Source: Planobispora rosea (lineage in GTDB: Bacteria > Actinomycetota > Actinomycetes > Streptosporangiales > Streptosporangiaceae). Taken from it: a stretch of DNA of 64,000 nucleotides. How positions within the stretch are numbered: position 1 is the stretch's first letter; each line of letters opens with the position of its first letter. The notes under the pieces were generated by a model, which was not told the origin of the DNA, ran no database searches, and worked only from the letters and a program-made list of their open reading frames with translations. This document shows positions 47,601 through 62,206 of the stretch, piece by piece. Location: contig NZ_BMQP01000025.1 in NCBI RefSeq assembly GCF_014648175.1, forward strand, positions 53,839 to 117,838. The letters run 5' to 3'. The translations under genes were made by a program, and so were the position numbers.

Positions 47601-49795
47601 GGCGTGCGGGCCTCCGCCTCCAGCCACGCCGCGACCTCCTCCGGCACGTCGCCGTCCGGCCACGCCCCGGCGAGCGTCCCCGGGCCGCCGTCCGCCTGCG
47701 GCGCCTCCCCCGGGGAGGGATCGGCCGGGTCGCTGACCGGCAGCGGCACCTCGCCGGGAGGGTCCACGGCCACGCGCGGGACGCCCCCCGACTCCTCGAT
47801 CCGCCAGCGGAGCACCTCGTGCCGGGCGGCGACCGCCGTCAGCGCCGCGCGCAGGGCCCCGGTGTCGAGCGGACCGGTCAGCCGCTGGGCCATCGCGATG
47901 TTGTGCACCGGGGTGCCGGGGGCCAGCCGCTCCACGAACCACATCCGCCGCTGGGTGGCGGACAGCTCGGGAGCGGTCCCGGCGGGGATGTCCGCGACCG
48001 GCGGGGCCTGCGCCACCCGGCGGGCGAGGCCCTCGACCGTGCGGCCGGCCAGCACGTCCTCGACGGCGATCTCCCTGCGCAGCTCGGCCCGGAGCCCGGC
48101 CACCAGGTGCATGGCGAGTAGGGAGTGGCCGCCGGAGGCGAAGAAGTCGTCGTCGAGGCCGGGCTCGCGCGTCTCGAACGTCCTCGCCCAGACCGCGGCG
48201 ACCGCCTTCTCGGTCTCGCTCCGGGGCGCCCGCACCGGGCCGTCCCCGTCGTCGCGGGAGCGCAGGCGGTCCAGGTCCACCTTGCCCGCCACGGTCAGCG
48301 GCAGCAGCGGCAGGCGGACCACCCGGGTGGGGACCATGTAGGACGGGAGCCTGGCCAGGCAGTGGTCGCGGACGCCGTCGAGGCCGGGGGCGGACTCGGG
48401 CGCCAGGTAGGCGGTCAGCTCGGCCAGCCCGCCGGGGCCCGCGGCCAGGTCCACCACCGCGTGGCGGACGTCCGGGTGGGCGCGGAGCACCGACTCGATC
48501 TCTCCGATCTCCACCCGCTGGCCCTGCACCTTGACCTGCCGGTCCAGCCGTCCGAGGAATCCGATCCGGCCGTCCGGCTCCAGCACGACGCGGTCGCCGG
48601 TCCGGTAGAGCCGGGAGCCGGGCGGGCCGTAGGGGTCGGCGACGAACCGTTCGGCGGTCAGGCCGGGCCGGTCGAGGTAGCCCCGGGCGAGCTGGGGGCC
48701 GCCGATGCACAGCTCGCCGGGGGTGCCCGGCGGACAGGGGGCGAGCCGGTCGTCGAGGATGTGCGCGGTGCAACCGGGCAGCGCGTGGCCGATCGGCAGC
48801 GGCCGGTCCCAGGTGCCGGTCAGCTCGCCGCCGACCACGCAGACCGTGGTCTCGGTGGGGCCGTACCAGTTGTGGAAGCGCCGCAGTCCCGGCCGCGCCC
48901 AGCGGGCCACCTGCTCGGGGCCCGCCGGTTCCCCCGCGGTGAGCAGGTCGCGCAGCAGGGGCAGGCGGTCCGGGTCGAGCAGCGGGAGCAGCGCGGGCGG
49001 GACGGTCCCCCAGGTCACCTCGTGGCGTTCCAGGAACCGCTGGAGGCGGACCGGATCGACCCGGTCCCCGTCGGGGACGAACATCACCGAGCCGCCCCTG
49101 GCCAGCGGGGCGAAGACGTCGAGGACCGACACGTCGAACCCGAGCGCGGCGAAGCCGATGCTGCGGCACGAGGCGTCCAGGCCGAACAGGTCGCCGGCCA
49201 TCCGGACGAAGGACACGGCGGCGGCGTGGGAGACCACGACGCCCTTGGGCCGCCCGGTGGACCCGGAGGTGTACAGGACGTAGGCGGCGTGCCCCGGCAG
49301 GGTCCGGGGAGGGCCGCCGGGCGCTCCGGCCGGGCCGCCGGATGCCGCCGGACCCTCCGCGCCGCCCGGACCGCCTGAACCGCCCAGGCCACCCGAGCCG
49401 CTCGGGCCGGTGTCGCGCGCTCCCAGCAGCCGTACCGGGACCCCGGCGAGCAGCTCGTGCCCGGCGGCGTCGGCGACGACCGTGCCGATGCCCGCGTCCT
49501 CGATGATCGTCCGCAGCCTGGCGGGCGGGTGCGACGGGTCCAGCGGCACGTAGGCCCCGCCCGCCATCATGATCCCCAGCACCGACACGAGGAGGTCGGG
49601 CGTGCGGCGCCCGCAGACGCCGACCCTGGTCTCCGGGCCGACGCCCGCCTCGCGCAGGCGGCCGGCCAGCGTGCCCGCGGCGTCCGTCAGCTCGCGGTAG
49701 GTCAGTGTACGGTCCCACTGCCGGACGGCCGTCGCGTCCGGGGTGCGGGCGGCCTGTTCCACGACGAGGTCGTGCAGGAGCTGCCCCGAGGTCAT
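44669..49795 (-). CDS. Nonribosomal peptide synthetase, A-PCP-C-A-PCP
   Basis: A 1708-residue NRPS with no N-terminal condensation domain, hence a likely initiating enzyme. A1 (about 10-480) has YVLYTSGSTGRPKG and NWYGPTETT, with a Gly/Pro-rich loop inserted before the first. PCP1 has SGGHSL (Ser near 556). C (about 605-1040) has LSATQRRMWFVERL and the catalytic HHIVFDGWS. A2 (about 1100-1560) has YLAFTSGSTGDPKP and an unusual core AHDPLLRDVFTPL with VNAYGTTET, which resembles the aminoadipate-reductase (Lys2) adenylation domain. PCP2 has IGGHSL (near 1623). Substrates are not assigned. ATG 49795 is chosen (GGAAAGG upstream). ATG 49825 overlapping the thioesterase stop (ATGA) is an equally serious option. 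Confidence 0.9.
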   Translation of the reverse strand: MTSGQLLHDLVVEQAARTPDATAVRQWDRTLTYRELTDAAGTLAGRLREAGVGPETRVGVCGRRTPDLLVSVLGIMMAGGAYVPLDPSHPPARLRTIIEDAGIGTVVADAAGHELLAGVPVRLLGARDTGPSGSGGLGGSGGPGGAEGPAASGGPAGAPGGPPRTLPGHAAYVLYTSGSTGRPKGVVVSHAAAVSFVRMAGDLFGLDASCRSIGFAALGFDVSVLDVFAPLARGGSVMFVPDGDRVDPVRLQRFLERHEVTWGTVPPALLPLLDPDRLPLLRDLLTAGEPAGPEQVARWARPGLRRFHNWYGPTETTVCVVGGELTGTWDRPLPIGHALPGCTAHILDDRLAPCPPGTPGELCIGGPQLARGYLDRPGLTAERFVADPYGPPGSRLYRTGDRVVLEPDGRIGFLGRLDRQVKVQGQRVEIGEIESVLRAHPDVRHAVVDLAAGPGGLAELTAYLAPESAPGLDGVRDHCLARLPSYMVPTRVVRLPLLPLTVAGKVDLDRLRSRDDGDGPVRAPRSETEKAVAAVWARTFETREPGLDDDFFASGGHSLLAMHLVAGLRAELRREIAVEDVLAGRTVEGLARRVAQAPPVADIPAGTAPELSATQRRMWFVERLAPGTPVHNIAMAQRLTGPLDTGALRAALTAVAARHEVLRWRIEESGGVPRVAVDPPGEVPLPVSDPADPSPGEAPQADGGPGTLAGAWPDGDVPEEVAAWLEAEARTPFDLAAGPLWRARLLRLAPDDHVLAVTAHHIVFDGWSQEVLRADLARAYRGEPLAPLTTAFGDYAAWLAGREDSASLDWWADHLAGAPAVLDLPRDLPRPAVQTFEGAAARTEAGAETGARVRELAARLGTTPYAVLLAAFAQVMRRLTGQAEMVVGTPVADRRDPAFEQLIGCLVQVLPVRLAVRDDEAFAGHVAACRQELSDVFAHLDLRLERLVDRLGAGRDLSRNPLIQVLFNMYDLTGPGLDLAGTTARPLPPGLPGSLFDLTLYVGEHGGGYVFQAVYNPRLFRSERIEALLAGYVHLLGELVAEPEAPVRLASMRPPGTRLPGDGAVHPSGGATAPSAGSDAGVEGVEGVVERVLARAAEHPDRVAVTGAGGELTYGELAALVRWTAAATAAEAAPGRAVAVLADRRCELPALLLGVLAAGARWAVLDPALPPARLAAQAAAVDARALLCCPGTAPPPELAGLPPVRALPPEGTPVAGPGPIVPARERGYLAFTSGSTGDPKPVRAAEEPLARFLRWYPGAYGLTPQDRFALLAGLAHDPLLRDVFTPLVLGGSLHVPHQDDIRDPARLAAWLRDRAVTVAHLTPQLAMLVAAAGIRLPDLRLAVFGGDRLTWAQAARFRRAAPGARLVNAYGTTETPQIQAVFEIADGARAGHGDHGDHGDHGDPVPVGHGIDGAELLVLGGNGLPAAVGELGEVVVRSRRLAEGYLDERLTKERFAVEADGGTGRYRTGDLGRYDPEGRAVLAGRADGQVKIRGYRVELGEIEGALLEHPEVRAAAAAVADRPGGPVLRAYAVAAGPGLRTADLRRHLGERLPAHALPADVILLPALPLTPNGKVDRAALPEPAPRPAGTRADEPAGATERLVAGVWREVLGLPRISAGENFFEIGGHSLATAEVQARLATLLGRTVPIVDLFRFPTVRALAAHLDGAERTQGPERASRRIAARQARTPSRRAPSRRPYQAGRQENEE
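45594..45620 (+). repeat. Three 9-bp tandem palindromic repeats inside an adenylation domain
   Basis: GTGATCACC occurs three times in a row, each containing the palindrome GTGATCAC. On the coding (minus) strand it yields a GDH repeat in a loop of the A2 domain of the NRPS. It is in frame and probably a slippage-prone surface loop. Confidence 0.9.
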
Positions 49796-49821
49796 CCGCC
49801 CACCCTTTCCGTCACCGCTTC

Positions 49822-51132
49822 TCATCGCCCGGTCCGGATGTCGGCTCTCAGCCGCATCCGGCCGCGCGGCGCGGCGATCGCCGCGACCGCCTCGCCCAGC
49901 GGCGTGGGCAGGGACAGATGGGTGATCCACCAGTCGCCGCCCACGTGCCACGGCCCCGGGGCGGCCAGGTCCGGGAACCCGCTCGCGGCCAGGTCCCGCG
50001 CGCCCGCGTGGAGCAGCGCCCGCCTGGCCGTCTGGGCGCGGAGCGCCAGCCAGGGCCGGTCCTCCTCGGCCGCGTCCGCTATCTGCTCCCACTCCCCCGG
50101 CCCGAGCCCGCCGCCGGAAGAGGGTTCCCGCAGTTCTTCGGCTCCGTCGTCCGGGGACCGCGTCTCCAGCCGTCCCACGGCCACCCCGACGGCGCCGCCC
50201 CGGATGACCGCCTCGGCCACCAGGCCGTCCGCCCGGTCCACGGAGCGGGAGAGCCGTCCCGCTCCGCCGCCGGGCACCCCCGGGTAGCCGTCCACGGGCC
50301 CGTCCTCATCTCTGGGGGGCGGCGCGGAGCGGTCCCCGGCGGGGGCCACGCGTATGCGGATCTCGTCGTCCTCCGCGGACGGCGGTCCCGAGGCGGGATC
50401 CGACGGGCCGGAGAGGTCCTCGGCGATCAACCGGGCGAGCTCCGCGGGCGCGTCCCTGAGGAAGAAGTGGCCGCCGCGCAGGGTCCGCAGCCCGAATCCG
50501 GCGCGGGTGTGCCGGGCCCAGCCCAGCATGTCGCCCGGCGGCACCTCGCCGTCGTCGAGGCCCGCGAACGCCACCACGGGAACCTCCAGCGGCGGCCCGG
50601 GCACGTAGCGGTACCTCTTGATCCAGGCGAAGTCCGCCCGCAGCACGGGCAGGAGCAGCTCCCGCAGCTCCGGTATGTCCTTGAGCTCCGCCGGAGCCCC
50701 CGCGCGCCGTACGAGCTGGTCCACGAACGCGTCGTCGGGCAGGTCCGCCGCGGCGGCCAGCGGCACCCTCCGGTCCGGGGGGTGGGCGGCCGCGGCGTAG
50801 AGCCTCAGGGGCGGGGGCAGCCCTCTGCGGCGCAGCTCGCGGGCGACCTCGAAGGCGATCCGCGCCCCCATGCTGTGCCCGTAGAGGGCGTACGGCCGCC
50901 CCGTGCGCGGGGCGATCTCGTCCGCGATCTCCGGCACGGAGAACTCCGGCGGCTCGGCGATCCGGTTCTCCCGGCCGGGGAGCTGGATGGGGACGACCTC
51001 AACGGTGTCCGAAACACCGCGGAGGCCGTAGTAGGCGCCGGCCGCTCCTCCCGCGTAGGGAAGGCAGAACAGCGTGGGAGGGGCGGGCGGGGAGGGGAGT
51101 GGTCGCGTCATCGAGAGGGGCTCGATCGCCAT
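49822..51132 (-). CDS. Type II thioesterase with C-terminal PPTase-like domain
   Basis: A 436-residue protein. Residues ~15-240 are a type II (editing) thioesterase: LFCLPYAGGAAGAYYGL, nucleophile GHSMG (YALYGHSMGARIAFEVA), acid region AGLDDGEVPP and His in LRGGHFFLRD. After a Pro/Asp/Gly-rich linker, residues ~285-436 look like a degenerate Sfp-type phosphopantetheinyl transferase. GVAVGRLE sits where GVDxE would be, WLALRAQTARRALLHAGAR where the WxxKEA helix would be, and WWITHLSLPTPLGEAVAAIA resembles the family C-terminus. The catalytic Asp, Glu and Lys seem absent. Type II thioesterases clear misloaded carrier proteins. It is first in the minus NRPS-PKS operon, under the promoter at 51254-51283. 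The PPTase reading is tentative. Confidence 0.8.
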   Translation of the reverse strand: MAIEPLSMTRPLPSPPAPPTLFCLPYAGGAAGAYYGLRGVSDTVEVVPIQLPGRENRIAEPPEFSVPEIADEIAPRTGRPYALYGHSMGARIAFEVARELRRRGLPPPLRLYAAAAHPPDRRVPLAAAADLPDDAFVDQLVRRAGAPAELKDIPELRELLLPVLRADFAWIKRYRYVPGPPLEVPVVAFAGLDDGEVPPGDMLGWARHTRAGFGLRTLRGGHFFLRDAPAELARLIAEDLSGPSDPASGPPSAEDDEIRIRVAPAGDRSAPPPRDEDGPVDGYPGVPGGGAGRLSRSVDRADGLVAEAVIRGGAVGVAVGRLETRSPDDGAEELREPSSGGGLGPGEWEQIADAAEEDRPWLALRAQTARRALLHAGARDLAASGFPDLAAPGPWHVGGDWWITHLSLPTPLGEAVAAIAAPRGRMRLRADIRTGR

Positions 51133-51253
51133 CTAACGGGCGCTCCTCTGCGGGGCCGTACTGCATCGGACGGGTTCAGAGAGAGACAGGTTCACAGGAG
51201 GGATTCAAGCGCAAGGAGGCTCAGAGGGGGGGTTAATCCATATGACAAATCCC

Positions 51254-51283
51254 CTTATATCTACCGCTCCAAGACGGCGTCAA
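51254..51283 (-). promoter_or_regulatory. Promoter of the thioesterase-NRPS-PKS operon
   Basis: On the minus strand, TTGACG (51278-51283) with 18 bases to TATAAG (51254-51259), or 17 to ATATAA. This is near consensus. The predicted leader is about 115 bases. It lies in an AT-rich island (51235-51350) separating the two divergent NRPS operons. Confidence 0.65.
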
Positions 51284-51327
51284 CATAAATTACGGTCGTA
51301 AATATTGCCTATTTCGGACATCCTAAT

Positions 51328-51348
51328 TCACAAATGATTCATTTGTGA
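51328..51348. promoter_or_regulatory. Perfect 9-bp inverted repeat, candidate operator of the NRPS cluster
   Basis: TCACAAATG (51328-51336) and CATTTGTGA (51340-51348) are exact inverted arms around a 3-base centre. It lies 34 bases before the rightward NRPS start and 45 bases upstream of the leftward -35. Size and symmetry fit a dimeric repressor such as TetR, GntR or MarR. No such regulator is encoded between 37919 and 61103. Confidence 0.65.
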
Positions 51349-51381
51349 CAGTCTTCCCATCTCGACTCAGCACGGGCGGAT

Positions 51382-57971
<6,590 letters not shown>

Positions 57972-57975
<4 letters not shown>

Positions 57976-60900
57976 CCGGCGACGTCTTCCCCGCCTCGTT
58001 CGCGCAGGAGAGGATCTGGTTCCTCACCTCGCTCCAGCCCGGCCTCGCGGTCTACAACATCGCGACCTGCTCCTCCCTGCCGCTGATCCGGCCGGTGGAC
58101 CCGGAGCTGCTGGAACGGGCGCTCGGCCTGCTGGTGCGCCGGCACGAGCCGTTGCGCACCGCGCTCGCCTTCCGGGACGGGCAGGTCGTCCAGGTGATCG
58201 CCGCCGACGTCCCGGTGGTCCTCGCCCGCAGCGACGTCTCGGGCGCGGCCGACCCCGGGGCGGAGTTCGACCGGATCGCCGCCGAGGAGACGTCCGCGCC
58301 GTTCTCCCTCGACCGTGCCCCGCTCTGGCGGGCCCGGCTGGTGCGCCTGGGGCCGGACGAGTGGCGGCTGCTCTTCGTCGCCCACCACACGGTCTACGAC
58401 GCCTGGTCCGCGCAGATCTTCGCCGAGGAGCTGACCGAGCTCTGCGCGGCGCTGCGCGAGGAGCGGCCGCCGCGTCTGCCGGAACTGACGATCCAGTACG
58501 CCGACTACGCCGTCTGGCAGCGCGACCGGCTCACCGGCGGGACGCTCGACGCCGACCTGGACTACTGGCGCAAGCAGCTGGCCGGGAGCGTCCCGGTGGA
58601 GCTTCCCGCGGACCGTCCCCGCCCGGCCGAGCTCGGTTACGCGGGAGCCACCGTCGGATTCTCCGTGCCGGACGGCACGGCCGAGCGGGTCGCCGATCTC
58701 GCCAGGCGGACGGGCACCACGCCGTTCATGGTGCTGCTGACCGCGTTCGCGGCGCTGGTGGCCCGCTGGACGGGCCGGTCCGACATCGTCGTGGGCTCCC
58801 CGGTGGCCGGTCGCGAGCTGCCGGAGCTGAACCCGCTGATCGGCATGTTCGTCAACACCCTGCCGCTCCGCGTGGACCTGGGCGGCGACCCGGCGTTCGG
58901 CGAGGCGCTGGAGCGGGTGCGCGCCACCGTGCTGGAGGCCCTCGACCACCAGGAGGTGCCGTTCGCCAAGCTGGTGGAGGCGCTCCGGCCGCCGCGCGAC
59001 CCCGGCCGGACCCCGCTCTACCAGATCGGGTTCAACCAGCTGCCGATCGAGGCGCACGGCCGCCAGCTGGCCACCGGGACGGCCAAGACCGATCTCACCC
59101 TGGAGGTGCAGAACCCCGGCGGCGGCAGCCTGAGCGGCTGGGTCGAGTACAGCACCGACCTGTTCGAGGAGGCGACCGTCCGCCGCCTCGTCTCCGGCTT
59201 CCTGACCCTCCTGGAGGCGGCCCTCGGCGACCCCGGCCTGCCGGTCTCCCGGCTTCCCCTGATGCGGGAGGAGGAGCGCGCCCTGGCGCTGGCCGCGGGG
59301 CACGGCCCGGCGACACCGTACCCGCGGCGCCCGCTGCACGAGCTGGTCGCCGAGCAGGCGGCGCGGACGCCGGACGCCCCCGCGGTCGTGGCGGGCGGAG
59401 CGTCCGGGACGGTGACGCTGACCTACGCCCGGCTGGAGGAGCGGGCCGACGCCCTGGCCCGCCGGCTGCGCCAGCGCGGGGTCCGCGCGCAGACGCCGGT
59501 GGCGGTGTGCCTGCCGAGGGACCCCGACCTGATCGTGGCCCTGCTGGCGGTGCTGAAGGCCGGGGGCTGCTACGTGCCGCTGGACCCGGACTACCCGGCC
59601 GAACGGCTCCGCTTCATGCTCGCCGACTCGGGCGCCACCCTGCTGCTGACCCGCTCGACGCTCGTGGAGCGCCTGCCGAGCGACCACCCGCCCGCGATCC
59701 TGCTGGACGCGCTCCTGCCGGGGGCCCTGCCGCCGCTGCCCCCGCAGGACGTCTCCCCCGACGCCCTCGCCTACGTGATCTACACCTCCGGGTCGACGGG
59801 CACGCCCAAGGGGGTGATGGTCCCGCACCGGGGCGTGGTGAACCTGGTCACCGGCCTGGGCTTCACCGCGGAGGAGCGGATGCTGCTGCTGACCTCGCTC
59901 TCCTTCGACATCGCCGCGCTGGAGATCTTCGGGCCGCTGCTGGCGGGCGGGACCGTGGTGCTCGCCCCGCCGTACGGCACGGGCGGGCTCAGTGCGCTGG
60001 TCACCGAGGCGGGGGTGACCACGGTGCAGGCGCCGCCGTCGGTGCTGGCGGAGATCGCCGACCATCTGCCCGCCGGGCTGCCCCGGGTCTTCAGCGGCGG
60101 CGAGCCGCTCCCGGCCCACCTGGCCGGACGGCTCCACGAGATCGCCGGGGAGGTGTGGAACCTCTACGGGCCGACGGAGACGACGATCTGGTCGACCGCC
60201 TGCCGGGTGCCCCGGGAGGCCGGGACCGTCTCCATCGGCCCGCCGGTGGCCAACACCGCGGCCCACGTCCTGGACGCGGCGCTGGAGCCGGTCCCGCCGG
60301 GGGTGGCGGGCGAGCTCTACCTGGGCGGCGACGGCGTCGCCCGCGGCTACCACGGCCGTCCCGGCCTGACCGCGACGCGCTTCGTCGCCGACCCCTTCGG
60401 CACCGGCTCCCGGCTCTACCGGACCGGCGACCTCGTACGGCGGGCGCCCGACGGCACGCTGGAGTTCCTGGGACGCGTCGACGACCAGGTCAAGGTCCGG
60501 GGCGTGCGGATCGAGCTCGGCGAGGTGGAGGCGGCGCTGGCGGCCCATCCCGGCGTGCGCCGGGCGGTCGCGGCGGTGCGGGACGACGCCCCCGGAGGCC
60601 GGGCGCTGGTCGCCTACCTCGACACCGGCGGCCCCGGCGGCCCCGAGATCCCCGCCGCGGAGCTCCGGGCGTTCCTGCACAACCGCCTGCCCGCCACGAT
60701 GACGCCCAGCCTGTACGTACAGGTCGGCGACTTCCCCCGGCTGCCCAACGGCAAGCTGGACCGCGCCGCCCTGCCCGCGCCGCGGGCGGGCGGCGAGGCG
60801 TCCCCGGCGGCCCGGCCGTCCACCGCGAGCGAGGAGCTGGTGCACGAGATCTGGTGCGAGGTCCTGGGCCGGCCGGAGGTGGGCGTCGACGACGACTTCT

Positions 60901-61103
60901 TCGACGTCGGCGGCCACTCTCTGCTCGGCACCAAGGTCGTCGCCCGGATCTGCTCCGAGGTCGGCATCGACCTGCCGATGAACATCCTGTTCGGCACCCG
61001 TACGATCCGCCTGCTCGCGGCCGCCGTCGAGGAGCACCTGGCTGCCGAGATCGACCGGCTCTCCGAGGAGGAGGCGGCGTCACTGATCGACGGGCGCGCC
61101 TGA
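57972..61103 (+). CDS. Nonribosomal peptide synthetase, C-A-PCP (glycine-type)
   Basis: A 1043-residue elongation module. The C domain starts immediately (ASFAQERIWFLTSL) with catalytic HHTVYDAWS (~137). The A domain (about 470-925) shows YVIYTSGSTGTPKG. Pocket segments FDIAALEIF, TTVQAPPSVL, VFSGGEPLP and NLYGPTETTIW spell D-I-L-Q-F-G-L-I-W, nearly the textbook glycine code. PCP has VGGHSLL (S983). The C-terminal tail HLAAEIDRLSEEEAASLIDG resembles acidic docking peptides of multi-enzyme NRPS/PKS lines. There is no thioesterase. The start is TTG 57972, overlapping the previous stop (TTGA) and preceded by AGGAGG at about five bases. It probably hands its chain to the fused terminal module encoded upstream. 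Confidence 0.9.
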
Positions 61104-61242
61104 AACACCCGGGCCGGGCGCCCGCCTCGCCGAACCGGCCTGGCCCCGCTCCCCCGCCGGAGGCGGGCATGCACACCCCCGGCACCCGGAGGCCGCGCCG
61201 GGGGTGATCGGTCTCCACGTCCACCCGTCACGGCCGCACGCC

Positions 61243-61292
61243 TTGACAGGCAGCCATCCGGCTGCATAATTTAAAGGCAGCTAGTTGGCTGC
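61243..61292 (+). promoter_or_regulatory. Promoter with two operator palindromes for the ArsR-SRPBCC gene
   Basis: TTGACA (61243-61248), 16 bases, CATAAT (61265-61270) is a near-consensus promoter. A perfect inverted repeat GCAGCC-N4-GGCTGC (61250-61265) fills the spacer. A second, one-mismatch copy GCAGCT-N4-GGCTGC (61277-61292) covers the expected start site, 27 bp centre to centre. Placement fits autorepression by the downstream ArsR-type protein. Confidence 0.75.
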
Positions 61293-61328
61293 ACATCCAC
61301 TGACGGCAACCCTGATACGAGGGCGGAC

Positions 61329-62123
61329 ATGGACGAGGTGTTCAAGGCGCTGGCCGATCCGAGCCGCCGCGCGCTGCTCGACTCGCTCAACGCCCGCAAC
61401 GGGCAGACGCTGCGCGAGCTGTGTGCCGGGCTCGACATGGCCAGGCAGTCCGTCAGCAAGCACCTCGCGGTACTGGAGGAGGCCGGACTCGTCACCACCG
61501 TGCGGCGGGGGCGGGAGAAGCTGCACTACCTCAACGCCGCGCCCGTGCACGAGATCGCCCATCGGTGGATCAGCCGTTACGACCGGGCCAGGGCGCAAGC
61601 CCTGGCGGACCTGAAACTCGCCCTGGAGGAGACCCCGATGGACGCGCCGACCTTCGTCTACACCACCTACATCCGCACCACCCCGCAGAAGCTCTGGCAG
61701 GCGCTGACCGAGCCCGCCTTCACCCGCCGCTACTGGGCCACGGAGTTCACCACGGACTGGTCCGCCGGCTCGCCGATGACCTGGGACAACCACGGCGTGC
61801 TGATCAGCGACCCGGAGCAGGTCGTGCTGGAGGCCGAGCCCTACAACCGGCTCTCCTACACCTGGCACGCCATCACCCCGGAGCTCGCCAAGCGCTTCGG
61901 CTGGGACGAGGGGCTGCTCTCCCGGTTGTCCGCCGAACCCCGTTCGAAGGTCACCTTCACGATCGAAGAGGCCGCCGCGCAGGTCGTGAAGCTCACCGTC
62001 GTGCACGACGGCTTCGAGCCCGGATCGGATCTGGCCGAGATGGTCAGCCACGGCTGGCCGAACGTGGTGGCGAGCCTGAAGTCGCTGCTGGAGACCGGCG
62101 AACCGCTGCCGGACGACGCGTGA
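61329..62123 (+). CDS. ArsR-type regulator fused to an SRPBCC (AHSA1) domain
   Basis: A 264-residue fusion. Residues 1-~95 are an ArsR winged helix (VFKALADPSRRALLDSLNARNG, then LRELCAGLDMARQSVSKHL and LVTTVRRGREKLHYLN). No metal-binding ELCVCDL-type Cys motif is present, so it is unlikely to be a metal sensor. Residues ~105-262 are an AHSA1/SRPBCC ligand-binding fold (YIRTTPQKLWQALTEPAFTRRYW, and MVSHGWPNVVASLKSLLETG). The SRPBCC cavity could bind a hydrophobic effector that releases the HTH from DNA. Two strong operators lie just upstream, which suggests autoregulation. It follows the NRPS cluster by 225 bp and may or may not belong to it. Confidence 0.87.
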   Translation: MDEVFKALADPSRRALLDSLNARNGQTLRELCAGLDMARQSVSKHLAVLEEAGLVTTVRRGREKLHYLNAAPVHEIAHRWISRYDRARAQALADLKLALEETPMDAPTFVYTTYIRTTPQKLWQALTEPAFTRRYWATEFTTDWSAGSPMTWDNHGVLISDPEQVVLEAEPYNRLSYTWHAITPELAKRFGWDEGLLSRLSAEPRSKVTFTIEEAAAQVVKLTVVHDGFEPGSDLAEMVSHGWPNVVASLKSLLETGEPLPDDA

Positions 62124-62206
62124 CCCCGATCGAGTCCCGGCTACGCGACCGCGCCCATCCCGGCCCGTGATGCCATGAGACCCGGATGCGGGGGTAGACG
62201 GGTCCC

